Shown: positions 1-9,642, counted from the stretch's first letter. The stretch is DNA of 64,000 bases from Nocardia fluminea (GCF_002846365.1 NZ_PJMW01000002.1:1178001-1242000); one strand, 5' to 3'. Notes: generated from the sequence alone by a model not told the origin. A program made the numbers and translations.

Positions 1-1754
<1,754 letters not shown>

Positions 1755-1771
1755 GAACGGCGGCGAAGGAC

Positions 1772-2347
1772 ATGACTGAACAGACACCGGCGATCGACGG
1801 CAGGCAGTTCCGCACCGTGCTGGGACAGTTCTGCACCGGCATCACCGTGATCACCGCGCTCGATCCGGCGGGTGAGCCCATCGGGTTCGCCTGCCAGTCC
1901 TTCGCCGCGCTCTCCCTCGACCCGCCGCTGGTGCTGTTCTGCCCCACCAAGGGGTCGCGGTCGTGGGCGGCGATCGAGGCGGCGGGCAGGTTCTGCGTGA
2001 ACGTGCTCTCCGAGGAACAGCAGCCGGTGTGCGCGCGATTCGGGTCACGGGAAACCGACAAGTTCGCCGGGGTCTCCTGGCACACCTCCGAACTCGGGGT
2101 ACCGGTGATCGACGAGTCGCTGGCCACCATCGAATGCACGGTCGACTCCGTCGTCGACGGCGGCGATCACTACATCGTCATCGGCCGCGTCCACGCGCTC
2201 TCGGAATCGGCCACCACCGGCGGTCGTCCGCTGCTGTTCTACCGCGGCCAGTACACCGGCATCGAGCCGGACAAGACCACCCCCGCCCCCTGGCGCGCGG
2301 ACCTGGACCACTTCCTCACCACCACGAGCCTCGACACCTGGCTCTGA
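1772..2347 (+). CDS. hsaB: HsaB, flavin reductase of 3-HSA hydroxylase
   Basis: This is the NAD(P)H-dependent flavin reductase that feeds reduced FMN/FAD to the hydroxylase HsaA. The 191-residue protein is a flavin_reduct/FMN-binding split barrel: FRTVLGQFCTGITVIT at the start, then FACQSFAALSLDPPLVLFCPTKGSRSW, FCVNVLSEEQQPVCARF and the GDHYIVIGRVHAL strand. I chose the ATG at 1772 because AAGGA lies just before it and the family start aligns with DGRQFR; an upstream GTG at 1715 would overlap hsaC and adds an unrelated arginine-rich leader. It lies 17 bp after hsaC in one operon and is followed at once by a strong terminator, so it ends the transcription unit. Confidence 0.93.
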   Translation: MTEQTPAIDGRQFRTVLGQFCTGITVITALDPAGEPIGFACQSFAALSLDPPLVLFCPTKGSRSWAAIEAAGRFCVNVLSEEQQPVCARFGSRETDKFAGVSWHTSELGVPVIDESLATIECTVDSVVDGGDHYIVIGRVHALSESATTGGRPLLFYRGQYTGIEPDKTTPAPWRADLDHFLTTTSLDTWL

Positions 2348-2354
2348 ATCGACG

Positions 2355-2388
2355 AGGGCGCGGCCGGTCATCCGGCCGCGCCTTTTTT
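2355..2388 (+). terminator. Rho-independent terminator of hsaDCB
   Basis: A perfect 11-bp GC-rich stem (GGCGCGGCCGG / CCGGCCGCGCC, extendable by two A/G-T pairs) with a TCAT loop is followed by a run of six T. It begins 8 bases after the hsaB stop. A textbook U-tract is uncommon in this lineage, which makes the call firm. Confidence 0.92.
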
Positions 2389-2411
2389 AAGTGCTCATTC
2401 GGTGAGCACTT
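2389..2411. promoter_or_regulatory. 23-bp palindrome before the YdeI-like gene
   Basis: Perfect 9-bp arms AAGTGCTCA and TGAGCACTT are separated by TTCGG, directly after the hsaB terminator and before the start of the next gene. The size and symmetry fit an operator for a dimeric repressor. It could instead be an RNA hairpin in a short leader. No regulator gene lies next to it. Confidence 0.4.
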
Positions 2412-2431
2412 TGCGGCGGATCATGGTTCTC

Positions 2432-2845
2432 ATGACCATCGACTACATCACCTGCGCCGACGCGAACGCCTGGGAGTCGTGGCTCGCCGCCCATCACGAC
2501 ACCGCGGGTGAGGTCTGGGTGCGGATCGCGAAGAAGAACGCCCCGCAACCGTCGGTGACGATCACCGAAACCCTCGACGGCGCCCTGTGTTACGGCTGGA
2601 TCGACAGCCACCGCCGCGGCCTCGACGCCCATCACTACCTGCAGCGCTACTCGCCCCGCCGAGCTCGCAGCCTCTGGTCGCAAGTCAACGTCGCCAAGGC
2701 CCAAGCCCTCATCGCCGCGGGCCGTATGCGGCCCGCCGGATACGCGGCCATCGAAGCGGCCGTCGCCGACGGCCGATGGGCAGGCGCGTACGAACCGCAA
2801 CGCACCGCCGAACCACCCGCATCACCCAGGCGATCAGCGCCCTGA
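2432..2845 (+). CDS. YdeI/OmdA-like protein, C-terminally truncated
   Basis: The product belongs to the YdeI/OmpD-associated (OmdA) family of unknown biochemical role. The family N-terminal half is well conserved: SWLAAHHDTAGEVWVRIAKKNA, then LCYGWIDSHRR and YLQRYSPRRARSLWSQVNVAKAQALIAAGRMRPAGYAAIEAAVADGRW. After AYEPQ the protein runs out in a proline/serine tail (TAEPPASPRRSAP) and stops at about 137 residues. Full-length relatives continue for some 50 more residues, ending in a helical RIHTAK-type segment not found here in any frame. The gene therefore looks 3-prime truncated and may be decaying. Start choice is uncertain: ATG 2432 fits the family, while ATG 2423 lies nearer the weak GGCGGA at 2414 and GTG 2402 would sit inside the palindrome. 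Confidence 0.6.
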   Translation: MTIDYITCADANAWESWLAAHHDTAGEVWVRIAKKNAPQPSVTITETLDGALCYGWIDSHRRGLDAHHYLQRYSPRRARSLWSQVNVAKAQALIAAGRMRPAGYAAIEAAVADGRWAGAYEPQRTAEPPASPRRSAP

Positions 2846-2915
2846 CATCGGAATCATCAGGGTTCTTCGCTTTCGGCCGGTAGTGACGTGACGGCTCGGT
2901 GATCGGTGGTTCAGG

Positions 2916-3776
2916 TCAGGCGATTCGCAGGGCGACGTCGCTGAGGACGGGGGCGTCGTCTCGTTCGACCACGGTGACGACCGCGATCAGCTGATCGGCT
3001 TCGCGCCAGACCTTGGTGCGCAGGGTTTCGCCCGGGTAGAGGACGCCGGCGAACTTGGCGCGGAAACCGGCGACGCGGGTGGCGTCGCTGTCGAGCAGGG
3101 CGTCGGTGATCGCTTTGCAGACCGTGCCGTAGGTGGACAGTCCGTGCAGGATGGGGGCGGGGAAGCCTGCGCCACGGGCGAATTCGGGGTCCGAGTGCAG
3201 CGGGTTGCGGTCGCCGGAGAGGCGGTACAGCAGCGCCTGCTGCGGCATCGTGGGGGTGAGCAGCTCCGCGTCGGGGGCGCGATCGGGCAGTTCGGCGCGG
3301 GTGCTCGGGCCGCGCTCACCGCCGAAACCGCCTTCACCCTTGGCGAAGATGGAGGACCGCACGGTCCACAGCGGTTCACCGTCGGACCCGGTGACGGTGT
3401 GCTCCTGCACGATCACCGCGTTGGCGCCCTTGTCCCAGATCTCGGCGATCCGGCCGACCGAGACCGCCTTGCCGGTCGCGGGAATCGGCTTGTGCACCTC
3501 CACTTCCTGGTGCCCGTGCACGACCTTGGCCAGGTCGATCTCGATACCGGGGAAGCTCACGCGCGGCGGCTCGGTTTCGCCGAGCGTCGGTGCCACCGTG
3601 GCGAAGGTCGGCAGCACCTGGGGTGCGCGATCGTCGAGGTAGGCCAGCTCGGCCGGGTCGGTCGGACGCGCACCGGCGCCCAGACCCAGGTGATAGAGCT
3701 GCACGTCGGTGGGCGTCCAGCTGAACTCGCGGGCGGGCAGCGCCGCACCGAGCGCGGTCGCAAGATCGATAGGCAT
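2916..3776 (-). CDS. hsd4B: MaoC-type steroid enoyl-CoA hydratase (Rv3538-like)
   Basis: This is an R-specific double hot-dog enoyl-CoA hydratase, 286 residues, the same length as M. tuberculosis Rv3538, which it resembles throughout (MPIDL...FSWT.TDVQLYHLGLGAGA). The N-terminal half (about 1-130) is the non-catalytic fold. The C-terminal half holds the hydratase-2 motif YRLSGDRNPLHSDPEFARGAGFP with its Asp and His, then ILHGLSTYG. It is expected to hydrate unsaturated CoA thioesters during sterol side-chain beta-oxidation. The ATG at 3776 is set by AGGAG five bases upstream; an in-frame GTG further up only adds a low-complexity leader. It lies downstream of kstD in the same direction, separated by the kstD tail repeats. 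Confidence 0.88.
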   Translation of the reverse strand: MPIDLATALGAALPAREFSWTPTDVQLYHLGLGAGARPTDPAELAYLDDRAPQVLPTFATVAPTLGETEPPRVSFPGIEIDLAKVVHGHQEVEVHKPIPATGKAVSVGRIAEIWDKGANAVIVQEHTVTGSDGEPLWTVRSSIFAKGEGGFGGERGPSTRAELPDRAPDAELLTPTMPQQALLYRLSGDRNPLHSDPEFARGAGFPAPILHGLSTYGTVCKAITDALLDSDATRVAGFRAKFAGVLYPGETLRTKVWREADQLIAVVTVVERDDAPVLSDVALRIA

Positions 3777-3871
3777 GGTTACTCCTGCGTGTCTGGAGGG
3801 CGGTCTGTGTTCGTTGGGTGCGTCACCGGCACCCGAGTCGGCTTCGCGCGACCGAGATTGTTGCCGTGCCA

Positions 3872-4138
3872 CAGGTCGGCGGATGCGGCTGTGACCGCCG
3901 CCCCGGCCGTCGAGACGTCGAGCACCGCCAGGTAGCCGATGGTGATCGTCGGGCTGACGCTCACGCGCTCGCCCTCGTCGACTCGCTCGGCTCCCTGACG
4001 GCGATATCGAGCACCGCCAGGTAGCCGAGCGTGATCGTCGGGCTGACGCTCACGCGCTCGCCTTCGTCGACTCGGCCGACTTCTTCGCGACGATGTCGAG
4101 GACCGCCAGGTAGGCGAAGGTGATCGCGGGGCCGATGG
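3872..4138 (-). repeat. 89-bp tandem copies of the kstD 3-prime end
   Basis: Three units of exactly 89 bp lie head to tail: 4050-4138 (the true end of kstD), 3961-4049 and 3872-3960. The block around CACCGCCAGGTAG recurs at the same phase, starting at 3919, 4008 and 4097. The first 55 bases of the two downstream blocks differ at only a few sites. Because 89 is one short of a multiple of three, each kstD-type stop overlaps a GTG in GTGA. This yields small chained frames: 3961-4053 (30 residues, ending ESTRASA like the ESTKASA of KstD) and 3779-3964 (61 residues, the stop replaced by GAC). Whether these are translated is unknown; there is no separate ribosome-binding site. Confidence 0.85.
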
Positions 4139-5744
4139 TGGCGCCGGGGCCGGCGTAGGTGTGGCCCATCACCGGTGAGCTGGTGTTGCCCGCGGCGTAG
4201 AGGCCGTCGATGACGGAATCGTCCTCGCGCAGCACACGTCCGGCGGTATCGGTGACGAGGCCGCCCTTGGTGCCGAGGTCGCCGGGCACCATCTTCGCCG
4301 CGTAGAACGGGCCCTGCGACAGTTCGGCCAGGCACGGATTCGGCTTCACGGTGGGGTCGCCGTAGTAGCGGTCGTAGTGGCTGTTGCCGCGGCCGAAGTC
4401 CTCGTCCTTGCCCGCGGCGGCGAAGCCGTTGAAACGCTCGACCGTGGCGGTCAGGTTCTCGACGGGCACGCCGATGCGCTCGGCCAGCTCCTGGATCGTG
4501 TCGGCCTTGACGATGTAGTCGTTCTCCATCCAGCGCGACGGAAAGCGCTGTCCCGGTTGCAGTCCCGCGAAGATGTAGCGGTTGCGGTAGCGCTGGTCGA
4601 ACACCAGCCAAGACGGCACGTTCTCGCCGGGGCCCGCGCCCTGACCGTACTCACCGCCGTACATGGTGTGCACCGCCTCGACGTAGGGGGCCGACTCGTT
4701 GCCGAACCGCTCGCCGCGGTCGTTGACCATGATGGTGCCGGGCAGGTTGCGCTCGGCCAGCGCGAACCAGGGCTTGCCGCCCTTGAAGATCGTCGGACCC
4801 CACCAGGCGTCCTCCATGAACCCGACCGTCGCACCCACTGCCATACCCGCGACGATGCCATCGCCGGTGTTGGCCGCGGCACCGGTTGTCCACTCAGTGG
4901 TTATCGGCTGCCGCTGGTACTTGGCCCGCATGTCGGCATTGTGCTCGAACCCGCCCGCGCCGAGCACCACGCCGTAGCGCGCGGTGAAGGTGACCGGTTC
5001 GCCGTCGGCGACGGCCTTGACACCGGTGACGCGCCCGTCGGTGACCACCAGTTCGGTGAGCGGGGTGTTGAGCAGCACCGGCACGCCGGCGTCGAGCAGG
5101 CCCTTGCGCATGGCGGCGATGATGGCCTGGCCCATGCCGAGCAGATGCTTACCGGTCCATTTGGCCAGGTAGGTGCGCGCGCCGACGCGCAGCGCCCGCA
5201 TCATGCCCTTGGGGTGCCGGCGGATCAGGTTGAGCCGCACGAAGTCCGCCTGCATGACGACCACGTTCAGCGGCGCCTTGGCGTAGGGCGGTTCCAGATT
5301 CACCAGTTCCGCGCCGAGCACTTTGCCGTTGAACGGCGTCGGTTCGCACGACCGTCCCTGGCCGAGCCCGCCCGGAGCTTCGGGGTAGTAGTCGGAGTAG
5401 CCGGGCACCCACTTCATCTTCAGCGGGGTGTGGTCGAGGACGAAGTCGAACGCCTCGGCGCCGCGATCGAGGTAGGTGTCGATCTTCTCGGCGGGCACCA
5501 CGTCGCCGATGATGCTGTGCAGGTAGGTGCGTGCGTCCTCGCGGTCGTCGGGCCTGCCGGAGGCGAGCAACGCCTTGTTGCCCGGAATCCAGACGCCACC
5601 GCCGGATCGGGCCGTCGACCCGCCGTAGTGGGCGGCCTTCTCGAGCAGCACAACGCTCAGTCCCTTGTGGGCCGCGGCGAGGGCGGCGGTCATCCCGGCG
5701 GCGCCGCTCCCGACGACCACGACATCGTATTCCCGATCACTCAT
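4050..5744 (-). CDS. kstD: KstD, 3-ketosteroid delta-1-dehydrogenase
   Basis: This FAD flavoprotein inserts the C1-C2 double bond in 3-ketosteroids such as androstenedione. With 9-alpha-hydroxylation, that step breaks ring B. The 564-residue product has the dinucleotide fold YDVVVVGSGAAGMTAALAAA at residues 6-25, then EKAAHYGGSTARSGGGVWIPGN, a central catalytic/substrate domain, and the C-terminal flavin segment GGLVTDTAGRVLREDDSVIDGLYAAGNT...GPGATIGPA. I placed the start at ATG 5744 (MSDREYD). A -10-like TATAAC ends 9 bases upstream and no Shine-Dalgarno is present, so the mRNA may be leaderless. A KstR operator covers the same -10. It is divergent from hsaEGF, as in M. tuberculosis Rv3537/Rv3536c. 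The 3-prime end is duplicated downstream. Confidence 0.95.
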   Translation of the reverse strand: MSDREYDVVVVGSGAAGMTAALAAAHKGLSVVLLEKAAHYGGSTARSGGGVWIPGNKALLASGRPDDREDARTYLHSIIGDVVPAEKIDTYLDRGAEAFDFVLDHTPLKMKWVPGYSDYYPEAPGGLGQGRSCEPTPFNGKVLGAELVNLEPPYAKAPLNVVVMQADFVRLNLIRRHPKGMMRALRVGARTYLAKWTGKHLLGMGQAIIAAMRKGLLDAGVPVLLNTPLTELVVTDGRVTGVKAVADGEPVTFTARYGVVLGAGGFEHNADMRAKYQRQPITTEWTTGAAANTGDGIVAGMAVGATVGFMEDAWWGPTIFKGGKPWFALAERNLPGTIMVNDRGERFGNESAPYVEAVHTMYGGEYGQGAGPGENVPSWLVFDQRYRNRYIFAGLQPGQRFPSRWMENDYIVKADTIQELAERIGVPVENLTATVERFNGFAAAGKDEDFGRGNSHYDRYYGDPTVKPNPCLAELSQGPFYAAKMVPGDLGTKGGLVTDTAGRVLREDDSVIDGLYAAGNTSSPVMGHTYAGPGATIGPAITFAYLAVLDIVAKKSAESTKASA

Positions 5745-5745
5745 G

Positions 5746-5759
5746 TAGAACACGTTATA
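5746..5759. promoter_or_regulatory. KstR operator 1 overlapping the kstD -10
   Basis: TAGAACACGTTATA fits the KstR consensus TnnAACnnGTTnnA at every fixed base. On the minus strand it contains TATAAC, the likely kstD -10, and ends two bases before the kstD ATG. KstR binding would block both promoter and start codon. Confidence 0.85.
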
Positions 5760-5788
5760 GAAGCGCTCCGGAGTTTGACAGCCAAAAG

Positions 5789-5802
5789 TAGAACTTGTTC
5801 CA
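5789..5802. promoter_or_regulatory. KstR operator 2, kstD-hsaE intergenic
   Basis: TAGAACTTGTTCCA matches TnnAACnnGTTnnA. It is centred 43 bp from operator 1, roughly four helical turns, and lies at or upstream of the presumed kstD -35. Confidence 0.8.
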
Positions 5803-5831
5803 GCGAGCTTCACCGTTTGCCCTCTTCGAAG

Positions 5832-5845
5832 TGGAACGTGTTATA
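5832..5845. promoter_or_regulatory. KstR operator 3, hsaE side
   Basis: TGGAACGTGTTATA matches TnnAACnnGTTnnA and is again 43 bp from operator 2. On the plus strand it overlaps TATAGA (5842-5847), a plausible -10 for hsaE-G-F, leaving a leader of about 110 bases. Confidence 0.82.
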
Positions 5846-5967
5846 GAAATCACCGGTAGTCGCGTTGTAAGGTCAGGTGAACAGGTGACGTCGCCAGGCG
5901 AAACCAGTTACAGTTTTGACGTCTGGAACGTCCATCCGACCCATGCCGTGCTGCCAAGGAGGTCCGC

Positions 5968-6753
5968 GTGCTGCCTGACGCGGTACGAACTCAACTCGCC
6001 GACGAACTCGCCCGCGCCGAAGCCGACCGGGTCGCCGTGGCGCCCCTCGTCGACCGCTTCCCCGACATCGACGTGGTCGACGCCTACGAGATCCAGCTGC
6101 TCAACATCCAGCGCAGGCTGCGCGCCGGTGCGCGGGTCATCGGGCACAAGGTGGGGCTGTCGTCGAAGGCGATGCAGCAGATGATGGGCGTCGACGAGCC
6201 CGACTACGGTCACCTGCTCGCCGACATGGAAGTCTTCGAAGACGTCCCCGTCGACACCTCGAAGTTCCTGCTGCCCCGCGTCGAGGTCGAGGTCGGGTTC
6301 GTCCTCGGCGCCGACCTGCCCGGCGAGGACTGCACCGAAGCCGACGTCCTCGCCGCGACCGTCGCCTACGCACCCTCGATCGAACTCATCGACTCGCGCA
6401 TCAAGGACTGGAAGATCGGCCTGACCGACACCATCTCCGACAATGCCTCCTCCGCTGGGTGGGTGCTCGGCAAGGAGCGCGTCGCACCCGGCGACATCGA
6501 CATCAAGGGCATCGACGCGGTCCTGACCCGCAACGGCGAGGTCATCGCCGAGGGCCGCAGCGACGCGGTGCTCGGCGATCCGGTGATCGCGGTCGCCTGG
6601 CTGGCCCGCAAAGTCGCGAGCTTCGGCGTGCGGCTCAAGGCAGGCGACATCGTGTTGCCCGGTTCCTGCACCCGTGCCATCGACGCGCGCCCCGGTGACG
6701 ACTTCCATGCCGAGTTCTCCGGGCTCGGTTCTGTCCGTCTGCGTTTCAGCTGA
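5968..6753 (+). CDS. hsaE: HsaE, 2-hydroxypentadienoate-type hydratase
   Basis: This enzyme of the 2-keto-4-pentenoate hydratase/FAH family (261 residues) adds water to the 2-hydroxydienoate released by HsaD, giving 4-hydroxy-2-oxohexanoate. Visible family segments are GHKVGLSSKAMQQMMGVDEPDYGHL near residue 58, the metal-binding strand LPRVEVEVGFVLG (about 103-115), then APSIELIDSRIKDWK and GDIVLPGSCTRAIDARPGD. The start is a GTG at 5968, supported by AAGGAGG five bases upstream. It heads the operon hsaE-hsaG-hsaF and is divergent from kstD, controlled by the shared KstR sites. Confidence 0.94.
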   Translation: MLPDAVRTQLADELARAEADRVAVAPLVDRFPDIDVVDAYEIQLLNIQRRLRAGARVIGHKVGLSSKAMQQMMGVDEPDYGHLLADMEVFEDVPVDTSKFLLPRVEVEVGFVLGADLPGEDCTEADVLAATVAYAPSIELIDSRIKDWKIGLTDTISDNASSAGWVLGKERVAPGDIDIKGIDAVLTRNGEVIAEGRSDAVLGDPVIAVAWLARKVASFGVRLKAGDIVLPGSCTRAIDARPGDDFHAEFSGLGSVRLRFS

Positions 6754-6772
6754 ACTTCACTAGGAGAACACC

Positions 6773-7678
6773 GTGACCAGCAAAGTCACCGCCGCGATCG
6801 TGGGGTCCGGCAACATCAGCACCGACCTGCTCTACAAGCTGCTGCGCTCGGACAAGATCGAGCCGCGCTGGATGATCGGCATCGACCCGGATTCGGAGGG
6901 GCTGAAGCGGGCACGCGGGCTCGGTCTGGAAACCTCCGCCGAGGGTGCGGACTGGCTGCTCGCCCTCGACGAGAAGCCGGATCTGCTGTTCGAGGCCACT
7001 TCCGCCTACGTGCACCGCGCGTACGCGCCGAAGTACGAGGCCGCGGGCATTCGCGCCGTCGACCTCACCCCGGCCGCGGTCGGCCCGGCGGTGATCCCCG
7101 CGGTGAACCTGGATTCGCTGCGGGACGCGCCGAACGTCAACATGATCACCTGTGGTGGCCAGGCCACGATTCCCATGGTGGCGGCGGTGTCGCGGGTGGT
7201 GCCGGTGGCCTACGCCGAGATCGTGGCGTCGGTGGCGTCGGTCTCGGCCGGTCCTGGCACTCGCGCGAATATCGACGAGTTCACCAAGACCACATCCAAG
7301 GGTGTCGAGACCATCGGCGGCGCGCAGCGCGGCAAGGCCATCATCATCATGAACCCGGCGGAGCCGCCGATGATCATGCGCGACACAATCTTCTGCGCCA
7401 TCCCCGAGGACGCTGATCGGGATGCCATCGCCGAGAGCATCTTCGCCATGGAGAAGTCGATCCAGCAGTATGTGCCCGGCTACCGGCTGCTCAACGATCC
7501 GCAGTTCGACGAGCCGTCGGTGATCTCGGGCGGCATGGCGAAGGTGTCGATCTTCGTCGAGGTCGAGGGCGCGGGCGACTTCCTGCCGCCCTACGCGGGC
7601 AACCTCGACATCATGACCGCCGCCGCCACCCGCGTGGGTGACGTGCTGGCCGACCAGATCATCTCGGCTCGGGTGTAA
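6773..7678 (+). CDS. hsaG: HsaG, acylating acetaldehyde/propanal dehydrogenase
   Basis: This CoA-acylating aldehyde dehydrogenase converts the aldehyde delivered by HsaF (propanal in steroid breakdown) to the acyl-CoA using NAD+. It has 301 residues with the NAD motif IVGSGNIST at 10-17 and the catalytic Cys127 in [12 protein letters not shown]. The C-terminal half carries [24 protein letters not shown], which contacts the aldolase. The GTG start at 6773 follows AGGAG. The protein should form a channelling complex with HsaF, whose gene begins 12 bases downstream. Confidence 0.95.
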   Translation: MTSKVTAAIVGSGNISTDLLYKLLRSDKIEPRWMIGIDPDSEGLKRARGLGLETSAEGADWLLALDEKPDLLFEATSAYVHRAYAPKYEAAGIRAVDLTPAAVGPAVIPAVNLDSLRDAPNVNMITCGGQATIPMVAAVSRVVPVAYAEIVASVASVSAGPGTRANIDEFTKTTSKGVETIGGAQRGKAIIIMNPAEPPMIMRDTIFCAIPEDADRDAIAESIFAMEKSIQQYVPGYRLLNDPQFDEPSVISGGMAKVSIFVEVEGAGDFLPPYAGNLDIMTAAATRVGDVLADQIISARV

Positions 7679-7690
7679 GGAGTTTCGATC

Positions 7691-8740
7691 ATGAGCAATA
7701 TCCTCAAGCCCTTCTCGGGCGAACTCGATGTGCGGGTCACCGACACCTCGCTGCGCGACGGATCGCACCACAAGCGGCACCAGTTCACCGTGTCCGAGGT
7801 GCGCGATATCGTTACCGCCCTCGATGCTTCGGGCGTCCCGGTGATCGAGGTGACCCACGGTGACGGTCTCGGCGGTTCCTCGTTCAACTACGGTTTCTCG
7901 AAAACCCCTGAGCAGGAGCTGATCAAGGCCGCCGCCGAGTCGGCGAAGCAGGCCAAGATCGCCTTCCTGATGCTGCCGGGCGTCGGCGTGAAGGAAGACA
8001 TCAAGATCTCCCAGGACAACGGCGCGTCCATCTGCCGCATCGCCACCCACTGCACCGAGGCCGACGTCTCGATCCAGCACTTCGGTCTCGCGCGCGAACT
8101 CGGCCTCGAGACCGTCGGCTTCCTCATGATGGCCCACTCCACCACGCCGGAGAAGCTGGCCGGGCAGGCCCGCATCATGGCCGACGCGGGCTGCCAGTGC
8201 GTCTATGTCGTCGATTCCGCGGGCGCCCTGGTGCTCGAGCAGGTCTCCGACCGTGTCTCGGCCCTGGTGGCCGAACTCGGCGACGACGCCCAGGTCGGCT
8301 TCCACGGCCACGAGAACCTCGGTCTCGCCGTGGCGAACTCGGTCTACGCCGTGCGCGCGGGCGCCACCCAGATCGACGGCTCGGCACGCCGTTTCGGCGC
8401 GGGCGCGGGCAACCTGCCGGTCGAAGCCTTCATCGGCGTGTGCGACAAGCTCGGTATCAAGACCGGCGTCGACTTCTTCGCCGTCACCGACGCCGCCGAG
8501 GACGTGGTCCGCCCGGCCATGCCGTCGGAATGCCTGCTCGACCGCCAAGCCCTGATGATGGGCTACGCGGGCGTGTACTCGAGCTTCCTGCGCCACGCCG
8601 AACGCCAAGCCGAACGCTACGGCGTCTCCGCCGCCGAGATGCTCGTCCGCGCGGGCAAGCGCAAACTCGTCGGCGGCCAGGAAGACCAGCTCATCGACAT
8701 CGCCCTGGAACTCCAGCGCGAAGCCTCCGTCACCGCCTGA
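7691..8740 (+). CDS. hsaF: HsaF, 4-hydroxy-2-oxovalerate-type aldolase
   Basis: This divalent-metal class II pyruvate aldolase of the DmpG/HMGL-like TIM-barrel family splits 4-hydroxy-2-oxohexanoate into pyruvate and propanal. In its 349 residues the N-terminal active-site motif [17 protein letters not shown] (about 16-32) supplies the Arg, Asp and His residues. The metal-binding [15 protein letters not shown] and the loop [17 protein letters not shown] follow. The C-terminal helical domain ending [15 protein letters not shown] is the dehydrogenase-binding part. AAGGAG precedes the ATG. It is the last gene of hsaEGF and is followed by a long hairpin. Confidence 0.95.
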   Translation: MSNILKPFSGELDVRVTDTSLRDGSHHKRHQFTVSEVRDIVTALDASGVPVIEVTHGDGLGGSSFNYGFSKTPEQELIKAAAESAKQAKIAFLMLPGVGVKEDIKISQDNGASICRIATHCTEADVSIQHFGLARELGLETVGFLMMAHSTTPEKLAGQARIMADAGCQCVYVVDSAGALVLEQVSDRVSALVAELGDDAQVGFHGHENLGLAVANSVYAVRAGATQIDGSARRFGAGAGNLPVEAFIGVCDKLGIKTGVDFFAVTDAAEDVVRPAMPSECLLDRQALMMGYAGVYSSFLRHAERQAERYGVSAAEMLVRAGKRKLVGGQEDQLIDIALELQREASVTA

Positions 8741-8749
8741 CCGGACCCT

Positions 8750-8790
8750 CTGAACGGCGCGACCCGGCACCCCCGGGTCGCGCCGTTCAG
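8750..8790 (+). terminator. 18-bp perfect hairpin after hsaF
   Basis: CTGAACGGCGCGACCCGG (8750-8767) pairs without mismatch with 8773-8790 across a five-base loop, ten bases after the hsaF stop. There is no U-run. It could be an intrinsic terminator of the tract-less type proposed for mycobacteria, or an mRNA 3-prime stabiliser. Confidence 0.65.
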
Positions 8791-8874
8791 CGTTCGCGAC
8801 ACCCCCGACGCACCGTCCTGACACCCGAATCGCGCCATGCCGCGTTCGGTGTCAGCGAGGTGGATCAACGTTCT

Positions 8875-9642
8875 TCACCGGGTGCGCGCAGCGGCGGCGA
8901 GATAGTCGTCACCGCCGACGAAGTAGGTGTGGCCGTCGGCGGCTGCTTCGGTGCCCGCTCGAACGATCACGCGCGCAAAGTCCTCGACGGTGGGCAGTGG
9001 GCCTGCCGCGCGGCGGGCTTCGACGCTGTCGGGGTCGCGCCGTTCCAGTAGGCGGACGATGATCGTGCCGTCGATCATGTCACCGGACACCACCGCGAAA
9101 CCGACTCCACACGACCGGAATTCGGGTATCAGCGCTCGTAGCGCGTCCTCGCCCGCCCGCTTGCTCCGCGCGATCGGCGTGTAACCCGTTGGCACGTCGC
9201 CGTTCTCGTGGATGAAGTGGGCCTGATGGCTGGTGACGAAGACGATTCGGCCACCCTCCGGCATCAGCGGCAGCATCGCCGTGGCCAGCTTCACCTGCGC
9301 ATCCCGGTTGAGCCGCAGCGCGTACCCCGGATCGGCATCTCGCTCGAGGCCGCCGGATGCGTTGAGCACCAGGGCATCCAGCCGCCCGAAAGTTCGGCTG
9401 ATCTCCTGGACCATCGTCTCGACAGCCGCCGGATCGGAGACATCGGCGCCGAGCACCGAGGCGCTGCCGCCGGAAGCCACGATCGCGTCCACGACATCTC
9501 GAGCCCGTTTGCGCTTCTCGCGGAAGTTCACGACGACATGTGCCCCCGACGCACCGAACTGCGCCGCCGCCTCCGCACCGATCCCCCGCGAGGCCCCGGT
9601 GACCAGCACGATCCGCTGGTCCTCGCGCACTGTCGAATCCAT
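8875..9642 (-). CDS. SDR-family oxidoreductase with displaced Tyr
   Basis: This short-chain dehydrogenase/reductase has 255 residues and an unknown substrate. The Rossmann motif VLVTGASRGIGAEAAAQFG lies at 12-30, followed by VVVNFREKRKRA (the basic residues suggest NADP(H)), ADVSDPA, and LVLNASGG in place of NNAG. The active-site region differs from the norm: after VTSHQAHF the sequence is TGYTPIARSKRAGED, so the Tyr lies seven residues before the Lys rather than four. The ATG at 9642 follows AGGAG. It is divergent from the hxlR gene with repeated operators between, so it is probably that regulator's target. Confidence 0.83.
   Translation of the reverse strand: MDSTVREDQRIVLVTGASRGIGAEAAAQFGASGAHVVVNFREKRKRARDVVDAIVASGGSASVLGADVSDPAAVETMVQEISRTFGRLDALVLNASGGLERDADPGYALRLNRDAQVKLATAMLPLMPEGGRIVFVTSHQAHFIHENGDVPTGYTPIARSKRAGEDALRALIPEFRSCGVGFAVVSGDMIDGTIIVRLLERRDPDSVEARRAAGPLPTVEDFARVIVRAGTEAAADGHTYFVGGDDYLAAAARTR

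Noticed and set aside
3919..4150. CRISPR-like interpretation of the 89-bp repeats
   Set aside because: The units have no distinct spacers and continue the kstD coding sequence; they are tandem duplications.
4377..5846. Plus-strand open frame of 489 codons opposite kstD
   Set aside because: Antisense shadow of kstD with biased composition and no ribosome-binding site.
6746..8824. Minus-strand open frame of about 690 codons opposite hsaG-hsaF
   Set aside because: It is the antisense shadow of two well-conserved genes in high-GC DNA; its translation is a His/Gly/Arg/Val-rich string with no family resemblance.
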